In this document: positions 28,331-38,875 of the stretch, in pieces | How the letters are laid out: each line of letters starts with the position of its first letter | How positions within the stretch are numbered: position 1 is the first letter of the stretch | DNA from: Gavia stellata | Lineage: Eukaryota > Chordata > Aves > Gaviiformes > Gaviidae | DNA: 64,000 nucleotides | Assembly: GCF_030936135.1 (NCBI RefSeq) | Contig: NC_082619.1 | Coordinates: 7,009,208 to 7,073,207, forward strand | Reading direction: 5' to 3' | The notes under the pieces: model-generated | The model's database searches: none | The model's input: only the letters and a program-made list of their open reading frames with translations | Told to the model about the DNA's origin: nothing | Made by a program: the position numbers and the translations under genes

Positions 28331-29960
28331 CCCCCCTGAAATCAAGCAAAATTGGGGCAGTCCATTTGACAACAATTTGAGCCCAAGCGTTTTGCTCCTA
28401 GCCAAAAAGGAAGCCTGGGTGGGACAGTGATATGATACAGGGTTTCAGGTAAGTGTTCTGGCACCTCTAGCTTGCCTCTTAAAAAAATCATTCCTAAGGG
28501 TTGTTTTAGTGTCACCTTCTATTGGGAAGGGTAGTGCAGCAGTAAAGTAACAGTAGCAAACAATTACAAAGCCCCCAGCATCTCCTGATCTAAGATGCAC
28601 TCTTCAAGTCCATGTCCTTCTATAGAAAAGATCATTCATAGCAGCTGCAGGTCCCCAAAACATTCAGGTCTCTGTGTGGCTGGGGACACTATGTCCTTAG
28701 AGACACAGTAAACTTGGAACATCCTTCGTGTGAGTCAGCAGTGAGAGTATTTTCCCTCAAGTTCTTAATTTATTTCAGTTGTTTTTAAGCTGAAGCATTT
28801 TGCCCCCAAGAAATATGATTACAGTACACAGTTAAATTTGGCTACTTGAGAAGAATTTTGTTTAACAAAGGCTAAACAGGCACACAAGGGTACACTTTCA
28901 GTGTGGGTTAGCATTGTGCACTAATCAAACATCCTCCCTGGCAAGGAAACACATTTTATGCTTGAAGGCTGATCAACTCTGAAATCAATTATTTCTAAGA
29001 ACATTCCTAAGTTTTGGGTCAAAATCTGACCCTAGATCTGCCTGTGAACGTAACAGGCAATCTCTAACTCTACAATGGATCAACCTCTCCCCACACCTGC
29101 ATGTCTGAATAACTGCAAGACTGGGAATTTTCCAAATGTAGGTTGATCCAAATTCCAGTCTGAACACATCTGTAGTATTTTCTCCATCAATGACTTTTAT
29201 TCCCTGGGTCACTTGTTAACATGGCCAATCATAAAGGACAAAATTAAAGGGAAGCATAGCTCTGCGTTCCTGTTAAGAATGTATTTCAGATTCTGATCCT
29301 TCGTTTTAGCACGACCTTTGTGGTGAGTAAACATTCAATTCTCATGCTGCTGAAATTTTATCTTTCCTTTTATTGTCACCAGAAGTCATATCTGAGATGC
29401 TTTTGCGATTCCAGAGTTTGAAATTCACACCCTCAAACCCTATCTATAACTATGCTAAAAATAGCCACATATCTGGCTTAATTATGCCTTCTGCATCTAC
29501 TCTCATTTCTTCCTAAATTCGCTATCCACATCACATCTAGGGTCTCCTAATGCCAACGTACACCCACACATTTGCATGGACAGGCCCCACTTCATCTTCT
29601 AAAAGGCAGAAAGACCTCCTTAAAACCCAGCCATTGCCCACCAGTTTTCCCAACGTGTCTCCACAATGAAGTCACCTGTTTCTCTATGCCTCCACTTACT
29701 CAACTGACCAGGGGACAAATATTAACAGTTAACTGATTTGAAGTTTACCGAGCAAACCAGAATGATTATTTTTTGCTGGAATGCTCCTTAGGCAAGAATC
29801 TGTTAGTTTCCTCATATACTCACTGGAACTTTTTCCCACCAGCTGAGGGAAAATATGCACATTACATAACTTTTTCCTAAACAAGTATCTTGAGACTTCG
29901 TCAGAATTTACTTCTCGCCTGCAGGTATAAACAAGACCTGCATTACCCATAATGTTTATT

Positions 29961-29976
29961 ATTTCTTACTCTCCAG
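29961..29976 (+). promoter_or_regulatory. KCNJ1: 3' splice site of the KCNJ1 core exon
   Basis: A pyrimidine-rich ATTTCTTACTCTCCAG ends 19 nt before the ATG of KCNJ1, with the AG at 29,975-29,976. The 19 exonic nucleotides before the ATG contain no in-frame stop. An upstream coding exon could therefore extend the N-terminus, as in the mammalian ROMK1 isoform, while a non-coding first exon would give a ROMK2-type protein starting at this ATG. Confidence 0.75.
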
Positions 29977-29995
29977 AACACTATCAGCAGAGGGA

Positions 29996-31111
29996 ATGTT
30001 CAACTACCTCCGGAAACGCTTTACCAGCCACATCAGAGAACGTAGCCGGCGAAGAGCAAGGCTTGTCTCTAAAGATGGAAGGTGTAACATAGAGTTTGGC
30101 AATGTAGAACAGTCAAGGTTTGTCTTTTTGATTGATATATGGACAACTATCCTGGATCTCAGATGGAGATACAAAATGACTATCTTCATTTCAGCATTCT
30201 TGGGCAGCTGGTTTCTGTTTGGTCTCCTCTGGTACGTTGTGGCATACATACACAAAGATCTTCCAGAATTCAATCCTTCCATAAATCACACCCCCTGTGT
30301 TGAGAATATCAACGGCCTGACTTCAGCTTTCCTGTTCTCCTTGGAGACCCAGGTAACCATCGGTTATGGCTTCAGATGTGTCACAGAACAATGTGCCACT
30401 GCCATTTTCCTGCTCATCTTCCAGTCTATCTTGGGGGTAATCATCAATTCTTTTATGTGCGGTGCCATCTTGGCCAAGATATCGCGGTCCAAAAACCGGG
30501 CTAAGACCATCACCTTCAGCAAGAATGCTGTCATCAGCAAACGTGGTGGGAAGCTCTGCCTCCTTATTCGGGTGGCAAACCTCAGGAAGAGTCTGCTGAT
30601 TGGGAGTCACATCTACGGAAAGCTTCTGAAGACCACCATCACCCCAGAAGGAGAAACAATCATTTTGGACCAGGTCAACATAGAATTTGTAGTTGATGCT
30701 GGCAATGAGAATCTCTTCTTCATTTCCCCATTAACTATTTATCATATCATAGATAAGAACAGCCCATTCTTCCACATGGCAGCAGAAACCATTCTGCAGC
30801 AAGATTTTGAATTGGTGGTGTTTTTAGATGGCACTGTTGAAGCCACTAGCGCTACCTGTCAAGTGAGGACATCCTACATCCCAGAAGAGGTGCTCTGGGG
30901 CTACCGCTTTGCTCCCATTGTGTCCAAGACCAAAGAAGGGAAATACAGAGTAGACTTCCAGAACTTCAGCAAGACAGTGGCTGTGGAGACTCCCCACTGT
31001 GCCTTCTGTCTCTACAATGAGAAAGAAGCTAAAGCCAAAGAGAAGAAAGGTTATGACAATCCTGGTTTTGTCTTGTCAGAAGTTAGTGAAACCAGTGACA
31101 CAAAAATGTAG
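29996..31111 (+). CDS. KCNJ1: Inward-rectifier potassium channel Kir1.1 (ROMK)
   Basis: This intronless 371-codon frame is recognised as KCNJ1 (ROMK, Kir1.1), the apical K+ secretory channel of renal tubule epithelium, which works as a tetramer. Residues 1-57 are the cytosolic N-terminus with S25 (the SGK/PKA site in RLVSKDG). TM1 spans about 58-81, with K60 matching the intracellular pH-gating lysine. An extracellular N-glycosylation site lies at N97 (NHT). The pore helix and filter TIGYG are at 121-125. TM2 spans about 131-160 with N151, the weak-rectification residue. The rest is the cytosolic beta-sandwich domain. The C-terminus has YDNPGF at 353-358 (NPxF-type endocytic motif) and ends in the PDZ-type TKM. 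Mammalian ROMK2 has 372 residues; one residue is missing here in FGNVEQSRF. The start matches ROMK2 and has G at -3. The mammalian RAR motif near the C-terminus is replaced by KAKEKK. KCNJ1 and FLI1 are convergent. Confidence 0.97.
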   Translation: MFNYLRKRFTSHIRERSRRRARLVSKDGRCNIEFGNVEQSRFVFLIDIWTTILDLRWRYKMTIFISAFLGSWFLFGLLWYVVAYIHKDLPEFNPSINHTPCVENINGLTSAFLFSLETQVTIGYGFRCVTEQCATAIFLLIFQSILGVIINSFMCGAILAKISRSKNRAKTITFSKNAVISKRGGKLCLLIRVANLRKSLLIGSHIYGKLLKTTITPEGETIILDQVNIEFVVDAGNENLFFISPLTIYHIIDKNSPFFHMAAETILQQDFELVVFLDGTVEATSATCQVRTSYIPEEVLWGYRFAPIVSKTKEGKYRVDFQNFSKTVAVETPHCAFCLYNEKEAKAKEKKGYDNPGFVLSEVSETSDTKM

Positions 31112-31810
31112 TTCTAGATATTCACGGGACTGTATCTTTTTTCATAATGAATTCAATCTTGAAAGGATTAATAACTTGGTAAAACAAAAAAGAAACAGGT
31201 TTGGTTTTACTCTAAGACTTCTCAAAAGCCTCAAATCAAAGAGGAACAGAATACCAGTGATCTCCAGAACACTATTTAACTACATTATATATTTCATAGA
31301 ATTTCTATTTTTATACCTATGGGACAGTTTATGAAGCTGCTATGTTGGAATGTCCAACTCAAGTTCCCAGAGGCATGCAGGTCTGTTAAAAAGCCTGAAA
31401 AGACAGAGAGAAACTTTAGGACATGTTAAAGATACACAGCTGTTGGAATGAGAGCATGAAAAGGGGAGACAGAAGGCAGAGCTAAAGAAACCTAAGAGAC
31501 TTAGGAGCCAAAACCTCAGAAAATGTATGTTTCTGGTTGCCAAAGTCCTCTATGAAAGCAGACTCTCTGGCTCCAGAACACTTGAGCCCTTTTGAACATT
31601 TTGAAACAATTCCTTCTTTCTTTGAGGCTGGTACATCTATGGAAATGGAGCATTAAGGGATGGTACATGCTTGGGAAGCTAGAAAAGACAAATCTTGGGC
31701 CATCCTGCTGCATCTAGAACTCTGTAAAATACAACTTCTCTCCTGTGAAAGCTTTTGATGCCTTTCAGGGAAAAATAGCCAAATAAAAAAACAAGGAGAA
31801 GCAGAGACCC
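31112..31810 (+). other. KCNJ1: Probable KCNJ1 3' UTR with poly(A) signal
   Basis: The sequence after the stop codon has no further coding similarity. The first AATAAA on the + strand downstream is at 31,782-31,787, followed by an A-rich stretch and no striking GT-rich element. Cleavage just after this would give a 3' UTR of about 0.7 kb. Later sites cannot be excluded. A 6-bp inverted repeat (GTTGGA/TCCAAC with a 3-nt loop) lies at 31,344-31,358. Confidence 0.45.
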
Positions 31811-32559
31811 ACTATGGGAGAAGAAGAATTTTGCAGCTTATTCCAACTGTCTCACCCTTCAGGTACTCTTCTCTCCACTTCCCCAGGAGCTGTCTAACTG
31901 TGAAATTAGGCAACCTCTGAAGACAACTGTCCAGAAAGACAGTGAGCCACAGTGGGGAGATGAAGAACACATTGATTGCTTCACACCTGGCAGAAAAGCA
32001 ATCCACTGGGAGAAGAGAGGAAATCCCCAGCTCTAGATGTATCCTTCAAAAAAATCCACAGTACAAACACAGATTATCTTTTCCTTTGAAGCACGAAGGT
32101 CTTATTAAAACAAAAACACAGCATAGGAGCCTCCCACCTACAGTGGGCTTCAGATTTAGTTCCAAACCGTTCATCTCACCACAGCAAAATTGCAACCCTA
32201 CAGGAAACAAGTTCTGCCCAGCAGTAGCTAAGTAGTGGTGAACATTTTCCAGGTATGATTTTTGACATTTGAGTTTCAAATGCAACAAGAAGCATCAAGA
32301 ACTTTTTGGTGAATTTCCACTTCCTCACAGCCTTTTTTTCCCAACTAGTTCTTTTGCTGAGAGTTCAAGTGGCAGACCAAAGAGAGGTTTTTTGGGAGCT
32401 CTTCCTGGTGATGTAATTCAGCTCATCTATTTTCAACACTGTGGTAAAATGGAAGCATCTTTTTAAAAGCTGCTGGACTGAGTGGTTTTAAAAGAAGGGG
32501 AGATGATAACAAGACAAAGTTATTTTGGCAATGAACATAATGTGAGTACGGAAATCAAA

Positions 32560-32745
32560 CTCTGGGAACCAAGAGTGTTCAGGTCTCAGTCCCAGTGTAG
32601 TATCAACTCCTTTGTTGGTTCAGAACAAATCACTTAGTATGTATCTCAGATTTGCCATCTGTAACACGGGACGTAAAGTACTTACGCTGTACAAACAACA
32701 ATGTTATGAACAATTGTGTCACTAAAGCACTTTAAAAGCCAATTC
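32560..32745 (+). repeat. MIR-like ancient SINE remnant (long, sense)
   Basis: Sense-orientation MIR order is visible: CAGGTCTCAGTCCCAGTG, then a 'cagaacaaatcacttag' block, then TCTCAGATTTGCCATCTGTA, then AAAGTACTTACGCTG, then GTCACTAAAGCACTTTAAAA at the 3' end. Diverged, but the sequence of landmarks over about 180 bp is convincing. Confidence 0.65.
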
Positions 32746-32987
32746 TCAACTGTCTCAATCTTTTCTCTCTTCCATGCATCACTGTTACACCCTTCTTCAC
32801 TTCTAGATGAAAAGGTCAGCACAGAAAGTTCTGTTCTCATCACACATCAGAATTACCAAAAATTGCTGCCCTATGGCTAGAACTACAGAATGCTAGAGCT
32901 GCCAGCCGAAACCTTCACGGTAATTCACAGATACCGCCCAATATTTTAGGTGTACCGTTTTTGCAACCTTGCGAAATAACTTTGTCA

Positions 32988-33009
32988 ACTGTAAAAATAT
33001 TTTTACAGT
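32988..33009. repeat. Perfect 22-bp palindrome
   Basis: The half-site ACTGTAAAAAT is followed immediately by its exact reverse complement, with no spacer. The flanking bases (A on the left, C on the right) break the symmetry. It lies about 1.9 kb past the KCNJ1 stop codon and about 240 bp past a MIR-like fragment. Function unknown. Confidence 0.95.
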
Positions 33010-36000
33010 CCCAATCACCACCGCATCTGATCCCCTCCAACCATTAGTGCATCTCAGATTGTCTGCTTGGAAGGACAGTTGTTTTATCCTCTACTCTGAA
33101 TGGCACACCAAAGCACAAACAGCGAGCGATTAGGGGACATCCACGGAAATCTAGGAGGGAGCAGGGAAGTGAAATGAAGTCTCAAGAGTCCCAGGCTTGT
33201 CTGAACCAAAAGGCTACTGTGCTGCTCAGTCCTTCCATAGTTGTTGCTACATTTCCTTTCTAGGCTTCCCGCACAGTTGCCCTGTGTGTAACTTCCCTAG
33301 AAAGCAGTACTGTCAATATTAAAGGCTGACAAGTTACACCCCTTACCCCTGGGAGAACAGATGCACCAAGATGCCCTTAATAGCAGTAGAAAGATGGTCT
33401 TCACTGTACAAAAAAAGCAAGTCAATAGGAAATCCATTTAAAAGGTCAAACTCAGCTATGCAATGAGGAGACAGGAAAGATTCCTATTTTCTTTAAGTAA
33501 AGCTGGTTTGGGATGTTAGTGCTGGGAGGGGGGTGGAATCAAATACTGCTCCAGTGCCTGTCCAAGAGGTGGTGTACATCCTCCAAAGTTTAAAGGGTCC
33601 CTCAACAATGCACTTTGAGGCACTGCCCTTGGAAAGCCATCTCAAAATCCTAAGCCTGTAAGTTCATGACACAGCCTTTCTAACCTCTTACCCTATGTCT
33701 CCACAGCACAAGTGCGAGGAGGCGTTACTCTGTGTCTAGAAGTATTAAGCACTACCACAACTCAAATAGAAGATACTTGATCTCACTGCAAGGATGATTA
33801 CCTGTTGTTCAGTCCATTCTGACAGTTAGACCTGCCTCAAAAGCTAGCTATGCTGCCTACAGTAAGGGAAGGGTGATTGTATTCTTTCACATGTTTTGGT
33901 GTTACGGGGGGGAGTGGCTACTGAAAGAACGGAGGAGATATGAGGGGGACATATCCAAAGTTGACAGGGCCACGGCTGAGCTATCAAGCTTACTTAGGGG
34001 GGGATCATACAGGACCTAAATGGGAATCTCGGACTGAAACCCTCCTCCCACAAGCCTCCTGCTGATTGTCACTTCAGGAAGAGCCCGCCAGCCCCCGCCT
34101 GCCAGCGGTGCACCGAGCAGGAGATAGAGGCTGTAGTCATAGCCCAGCAGCAGGAGAACAATGAGTGGAATTTCCTCTTTCTGTCCGGAGAGGGCTGTTT
34201 GTCACCGGAGAGATAAAGGCCCAGGGCAGGGAAAAAGGGTTATCGGGAGACACGCCACACACAGTGCCACTCAGGACAGACTCCGTAGGAAATCTATTTT
34301 GGGGGCTATCACCCCTACTGCCATTAAAAGAAAGTTCAGTTAAGAGTATGAAAATAAATTTAATCTTGCTGAGCAGAAGTGGCTGGAGGGAACCACAGAC
34401 CCGATACTGGAAAACAAAGACTGGTTTCTTTACCCCTGATACTGTTTCATTTTTACATCTCCACAGCACTCTTCTAGCCTTACGGTTCTCTTCTCCCTCC
34501 CTCCTTGTCCATCCAGTCTGCAGGCTGCCCATCCTGTTGCAGCAACAATTAGTCCTTTCCACAAAGTAGAACACACTATGGAGGCCAACAGCCGAGTCCA
34601 TACAAAGCAAAGGACTGAAGAGAAAGTCCTGTCTCTTCAGGAGAAGAAATCAGACCATGTACTTATTGCTGGATTAAGGCCTAAAGGCGTTAGCCATGCA
34701 AGTGTTAGCCAAGCAGCTAGGCTTGGGAATAATATGTCTGCACTAAACTTAATTTATCTTCTCATTTCACAAACAACATGTTTCTTCTACTGTATTTATT
34801 TTAGACATTCATTCAAGCTGTGCATAATATTTCAATCATTTTGAAATAGATCTACCCTCCTGCTGGCAAATGAATAAGGCATCCTGCTGACTGCTGGAGA
34901 AAGGGCCATGAATTAAAATAACTGCTTTTAGTAAAGTGACATGTGCTAGTTAGCTGTCTCCACACACTCTTTGGTAGTAACTGGTGAAAAGAGAACCCTA
35001 AATAATAAAAAAACAAACCCTGGCAAACTGTTTGGATACTCATATTGACTTGCATTGTTGGAATGTAGCAGACCGCTGCTAACTAGCTCACAGCAACTGC
35101 CTGGATAACTTCTGCATGTGCACGCTTCCTTGTAAACTCAACTACTCACCCATAAACAAGTCAGCAGTGAGCAAAGCCCCGACACAAGTGAGAGCAGCTG
35201 AGGTGTCATATTCTCTTTCCTCTCCCCAGGCAGCAAACTGATGTGGTTAGACTCATGTGAATTCAGCTGGGAAGAGCCTTTATTTCCCCTTCCCTTTTAT
35301 TTTGCCCCCTTCAATTCACCCCCGCCTTGAACTGTCATGGTGCTGGCGCAATTCCTGTTCCCCACACAGGCAGGGAGAAACCACAGCACAACACAAGGAA
35401 TGTGAGCAGAGCCCCTGCCGCAGCAGGGACAGGGGAAGCTGAGCAAGTTCCTGAACCCTCTGGTGAATCTGCGCCTACAGCTTCTTGCTGCAGCCTAGGG
35501 AACCTCTATGACAACACCATCACTGGCCCTAAATCACATGTAACACTTGCAGTGTCACTGGAACAAGAGTGAGGAAGGCTAAAGGCCTCTCTCCGTGCCT
35601 GCTAGAATGCACAATATGTTTCCTGAGGCCAAGTTGACACTCCCACGGTGGAAGCATCTGCCTGGGGAAGCTTACGACTTGAACAAACTCACTGCTGCAC
35701 AAGACAGACATAAATTCTCCTGCTCCAGGGAGCTGGACAAGCGAGGGGAGGCTGGAAATGAGACAATCACTTCGCATCTCTATTTGCGTGCTGCTAGCCA
35801 AATTTAAGCACGGAAAGCATTGAAGCCCTTGCTCTCCTGGGTGACCGCATCCCAAGCGAGCTCTGCGGAGACAAAGTTACCGCAATGTTCTGTTACGACA
35901 ACCTGCCACAGAGGCAGGCTAGGATGCTAGACAGCACGCAGGGCTGATGTCGGAGGGAAACGAGCCATCCCCTAAGTGTCTTCTGTCTTGCTGCCGCTGG

Positions 36001-36379
36001 ATGGCACCCCTTACCTCCAGATCAACGGCACAGCCAGCTCCCACCTCCATACAGGCAGCAGCCCTAACCTTCGCGTTGGCAGTGCGGCAAACTTACTCGT
36101 GCGAACTATGGCAATCTTGAAAGCGCAAAGCAAGAATTTATTGGGACTGTTCCTTATTTTATTACACAAAGTTTAATGCATTTAGTGACTTATTTTTGGC
36201 ATGAGCTCTGCTAGTTGGATATATTTAGCCACTTCACAGAAGTGTTGGGAGACTTAATTCACTGCAGTGAATTCAGAGGTGATGTGTAAGTGGAGGGTTG
36301 GGGGCTGTAAACATCACGTCTGCAGTGGCATCTAAAGCAGCCTTAACAGAGTCTGCAGGAGGTGGGGTGGGTTAGTAAC

Positions 36380-36500
36380 AGCGAGACTGGGTCTGGGGAG
36401 ACCTATATTCCATACGCAACTCTCTTCTGGAACTTCAAGCAAGTCACCACTCCCTGCTTTGAGCCTCAGTTTCCCCAGCTGTTACAAAAGCAGTAACACA
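36380..36500 (+). repeat. MIR-like ancient SINE remnant
   Basis: Sense order: GAGACTGGGTCTGGGGAGAC, then 'tctcttctggaacttcaagc', AAGTCACCACTCCCTGCTTT, then GAGCCTCAGTTTCCCCAGCT and GTTACAAAAG. The 'gcctcagtttccccagctgt' block is the clearest MIR signature in the window. Confidence 0.7.
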
Positions 36501-36789
36501 GGCCACCTGGGGAAGGCTTTGCATTCTAGCTCTATGTTAGTTTTGCAGCAGTGCCTCAAAGCGTCTGTTCAGCTGAAGTCCCCCTCTGATCTGGAAATGT
36601 TCTTGGTACATTACAGAGCCTACAGAAACTCGCACAAAGGATTCACTGCCACTGCAGCAGTGGCTGTAAAACCGTTGTATCACTTGGCAGTATCTAGCAG
36701 CCCAAATTACGTCCCTTTGTGCTCCTGGGCTAGGAGCTTTGCAAACACCCCCAAAAAGGATCCTTATCCCGTTAATCCCTACAGGGCTG

Positions 36790-37350
36790 CTCCTCCAAAA
36801 CACTCAGAGGGCAGCCCCCCAGCCCAGAGGGTACCACGCACTCCCCACCCCGGGCAGACCCAGCCCAGTGCCTCCAGGCCCCTCAGACCTGGCGCCCCCC
36901 ACGCCCTGCACAAGCCGCCGGGCCGCGGGACGACCGCGGGTGGCAGCCCGGGGCGGGGGAGGAGAGAGGGTCGGGCGGGTCGCTAGAAGGGACCGGTCCC
37001 CCCCCTCACGGTGCGCGGGGACGAGGCGGGGGGGGCAAATCCTGCTGGCCGGGGCGGTTCGGGGGTGCGGTATCCACTCACCGGGCGCAGGGCGGCGGCG
37101 GCGCCTCAGCGGGGCGGTTGCCCGCGCTCTGAGGGGGGGTGGGGGCGACCGTTAACAGCTCGCGCGCCAGCCCCGCGCGCGGGAGCCCCGCTGCCCCATG
37201 GCGCCCCCCGGCGGCCGCTCCCCCCCCCCGCCGTGAGGCGGCTGCTGCTCCCGCGGCCCCCAGCCCCAGGCTGCTCCCCAAACCCCCCCGGCAAGGTCGG
37301 GGCTGCCGGTGCCCCAGTGTCGGCAGAGCTTGCAGCCGGGCTGGCGGGGA
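36790..37350. promoter_or_regulatory. CpG island in the KCNJ1-FLI1 intergenic space
   Basis: A sharp switch to very GC- and CpG-rich sequence occurs here, in contrast to the AT-rich surroundings. It includes a GGGCGGG Sp1-type box at 36,973-36,979, GCGCGC tracts near 37,160-37,180, a NotI-type GCGGCCGC at about 37,210, and G-runs that could form quadruplexes near 37,020-37,070. The open frames inside are low-complexity Ala/Pro/Gly/Arg translations and I do not call them genes. Such islands usually mark promoters, yet no start of a known gene is expected between these two convergent genes. It may be the promoter of an uncharacterised non-coding transcript or an orphan CpG island enhancer. Confidence 0.8.
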
Positions 37351-37479
37351 AGTTTAGGCTGCTGCTGTTCAGCTCCGTATCAGCCCTGAGCTTTGAGAAC
37401 TGGCGCTTTAAGGAAAGGTTCAAACCCTTCACAGTAACGTCTAACCTAAACAGAAAGCCCTCTTGCTTGTTTTAACTTA

Positions 37480-37812
37480 TTACAGAATCACTAGGGTTGG
37501 AAAAGACCTGTAAGATCATCGAGTCCAACCATCAACCCAACACCACCATGCCCACTAAACCATGTCCCACAGTGCCACGTCCACACGTTCCTTGAACACC
37601 TCCAGTGATGGTGACTCCACCACCTCCCTGGGCAGCCTCTTCCAGTGCTTCACCACTCTCTCAGGAAAGACATTTTTCCTAATATCCAGCCTGAACCTCC
37701 CCTGGCGCAACTTGAGGCCATCTCCTCTCATCCTATCACCGGTCACTTGGGAGAAGAGACCAACACCCACCGCACCACAACCCCCTTTCAGGTCGTTGCA
37801 GGGAGCAGCAGT
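37480..37812 (-). mobile_element. CR1 LINE 3'-end fragment with ORF2 C-terminus
   Basis: Read on the minus strand, the segment ends with the CR1 tail: GGACTCGATGATCTTACAGG, then TCTTTTCCAACCCTAGTGAT. Upstream of it (37,555-37,770) is a translated piece of the CR1 ORF2 C-terminus, with the motifs [17 protein letters not shown] and [19 protein letters not shown] typical of CR1 reverse-transcriptase proteins. About 330 bp remain, so it is 5'-truncated and inactive. It sits about 130 bp from the CpG island edge. Confidence 0.95.
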
Positions 37813-38585
37813 ATATTAACCCTACAGGTCTCAAGGGTGACAGAAAGCCAAAGTATGGGGTTCAGGTTATTACAGGTACCTTCTGCCAACACTCACAGCA
37901 CAATCTCCTCCAGCAGCCACGCAGAGACACTTGGAAAACAGACCTCGCGCTCCCCAAGGGCTGGAGATGCTGTTCTTCCCCACGCACGACGTGCCAGCAC
38001 AGGCCCGCAGCGGAGGAGACTCCTTTGGCTTGCACACAGGGCGTTGCAGCAGCAGGGAAGGTAAAGTAGATCCAGCATCAGACTTTACAGCTCCAGGAGA
38101 CAGAAAGTTAACGAAAAGCCAAAGCAAATAACAAGTTTGCAGCAGTTCCTGGAAAGGAAGAAGCGAGCTCTTGTGTGCGTCGAACTGCCAGAGTCCCTGG
38201 GTCGTTTCTCCTCCTTGAGCAACTACAACTTAAAATAAGAAATACAGATCTTCATCCTTTTCTGCCTGCTCCTAGAGAAGGAGCAGCTAGGTCCCCTCCC
38301 CTAAGAAAACCTCCCCTGCCCAAAAAACCTTCCTGCTTGTTTGCTGCAGCTATTTATAGTGGTTGAAGTGGCTGCTCAGCTGCAAACACCCCTGGCCATC
38401 ACTGACACACCTGCTTGCACACTGCCCGGTGAGGGGCAGCTCGTTCCCCGCTGCGGAGGTGCAGAGCTGGTGGGGGATAGTGTCGTGCTGGCCTCAGAAC
38501 TGCTTTTCTTTCCTGTCTTTCTTTTTAGTGGGTTTCCTATCGGGGTCTGTTTGCTACTCGTGGAGCCTGAAGAGCTGAATTTTGC

Positions 38586-38875
38586 CAAGATCTCTAACTC
38601 TCTTCTGATATGATAGAAGAATCCGAGCTTTATGTGCAGGGATTTCTACCTCTGTAGATGAAAAAATCATAGCACACAAGCTAAATTATGTGTTACCTGT
38701 CATTCTTCGCATGACCTTAGTCGGAGGTCTCTTAATTCTTTTCTCATATATTATAATATGATATGATAATATGATGAATATTATAATGTGATAGAAAAGT
38801 CTGAGCTTCATTTGCAACGAGTTCTGCTTTTACAGATGAAAATCATAATATATATGTTACGCTAGGTACTGTGCA
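38586..38875. repeat. Diverged tandem duplication with AT expansion
   Basis: Copy 1 (about 38,586-38,705) and copy 2 (about 38,723-38,875) share the ordered blocks AGATCTCTAACTCT / AGGTCTCTTAATTC, GATAGAAGAATCCGAGCTT / GATAGAAAAGTCTGAGCTT, and AGATGAAAAAATCATA / AGATGAAAATCATA, then ATGTGTTACCTG / ATATGTTACGCTAG. Copy 2 carries an extra AT-rich run (TAATATGATA-type units) at about 38,745-38,788, which shifts the spacing from about 137 to 178 bp. Confidence 0.7.

Larger units (their letters stand above)
7523..29960. other. Non-coding DNA upstream of the KCNJ1 core exon
   Basis: These 22 kb contain no recognisable coding exon on either strand. Apart from the MIR-like fragments listed separately, it is unique-looking, moderately AT-rich sequence. 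It should contain the 5' non-coding exons and promoters of KCNJ1, because the core exon starts at a 3' splice site, but I cannot place them securely. Strong donor-like sites occur at 17,796 (CGCAG/GTAAGT) and 28,449 (TTTCAG/GTAAGT). An AT-rich stretch with homeodomain-like TAATTA and ATTAATT motifs lies at about 23,870-23,960. Confidence 0.55.
31811..36790. other. Intergenic DNA between the KCNJ1 and FLI1 3' ends
   Basis: I recognise no coding exon here. The longest open frame (minus strand, 34,137-34,610) has no recognisable domain and overlaps others on the opposite strand. Besides the MIR-like fragments, the stretch holds a perfect 22-bp palindrome at 32,988-33,009 and a short GC-rich segment at about 34,080-34,260 with GATA- and ETS-type motifs. 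Confidence 0.6.

Noticed and set aside
1-29000. Search for KCNJ5 coding exons, expected beyond KCNJ1 by synteny
   Set aside because: No Kir-type filter or transmembrane segment besides that of KCNJ1 was seen.
34137-34610. 157-codon minus-strand frame
   Set aside because: No recognisable domain, overlaps a 134-codon frame on the other strand and lacks splice or family support.
36459-37475. Several overlapping frames of 85-175 codons in the CpG island
   Set aside because: They are Pro/Ala/Gly/Arg low-complexity translations on both strands, explained by GC-rich sequence lacking stop codons.
37555-37770. 71-codon minus-strand frame with protein-like content
   Set aside because: It is the C-terminal remnant of CR1 ORF2 inside a truncated LINE, not a host gene.
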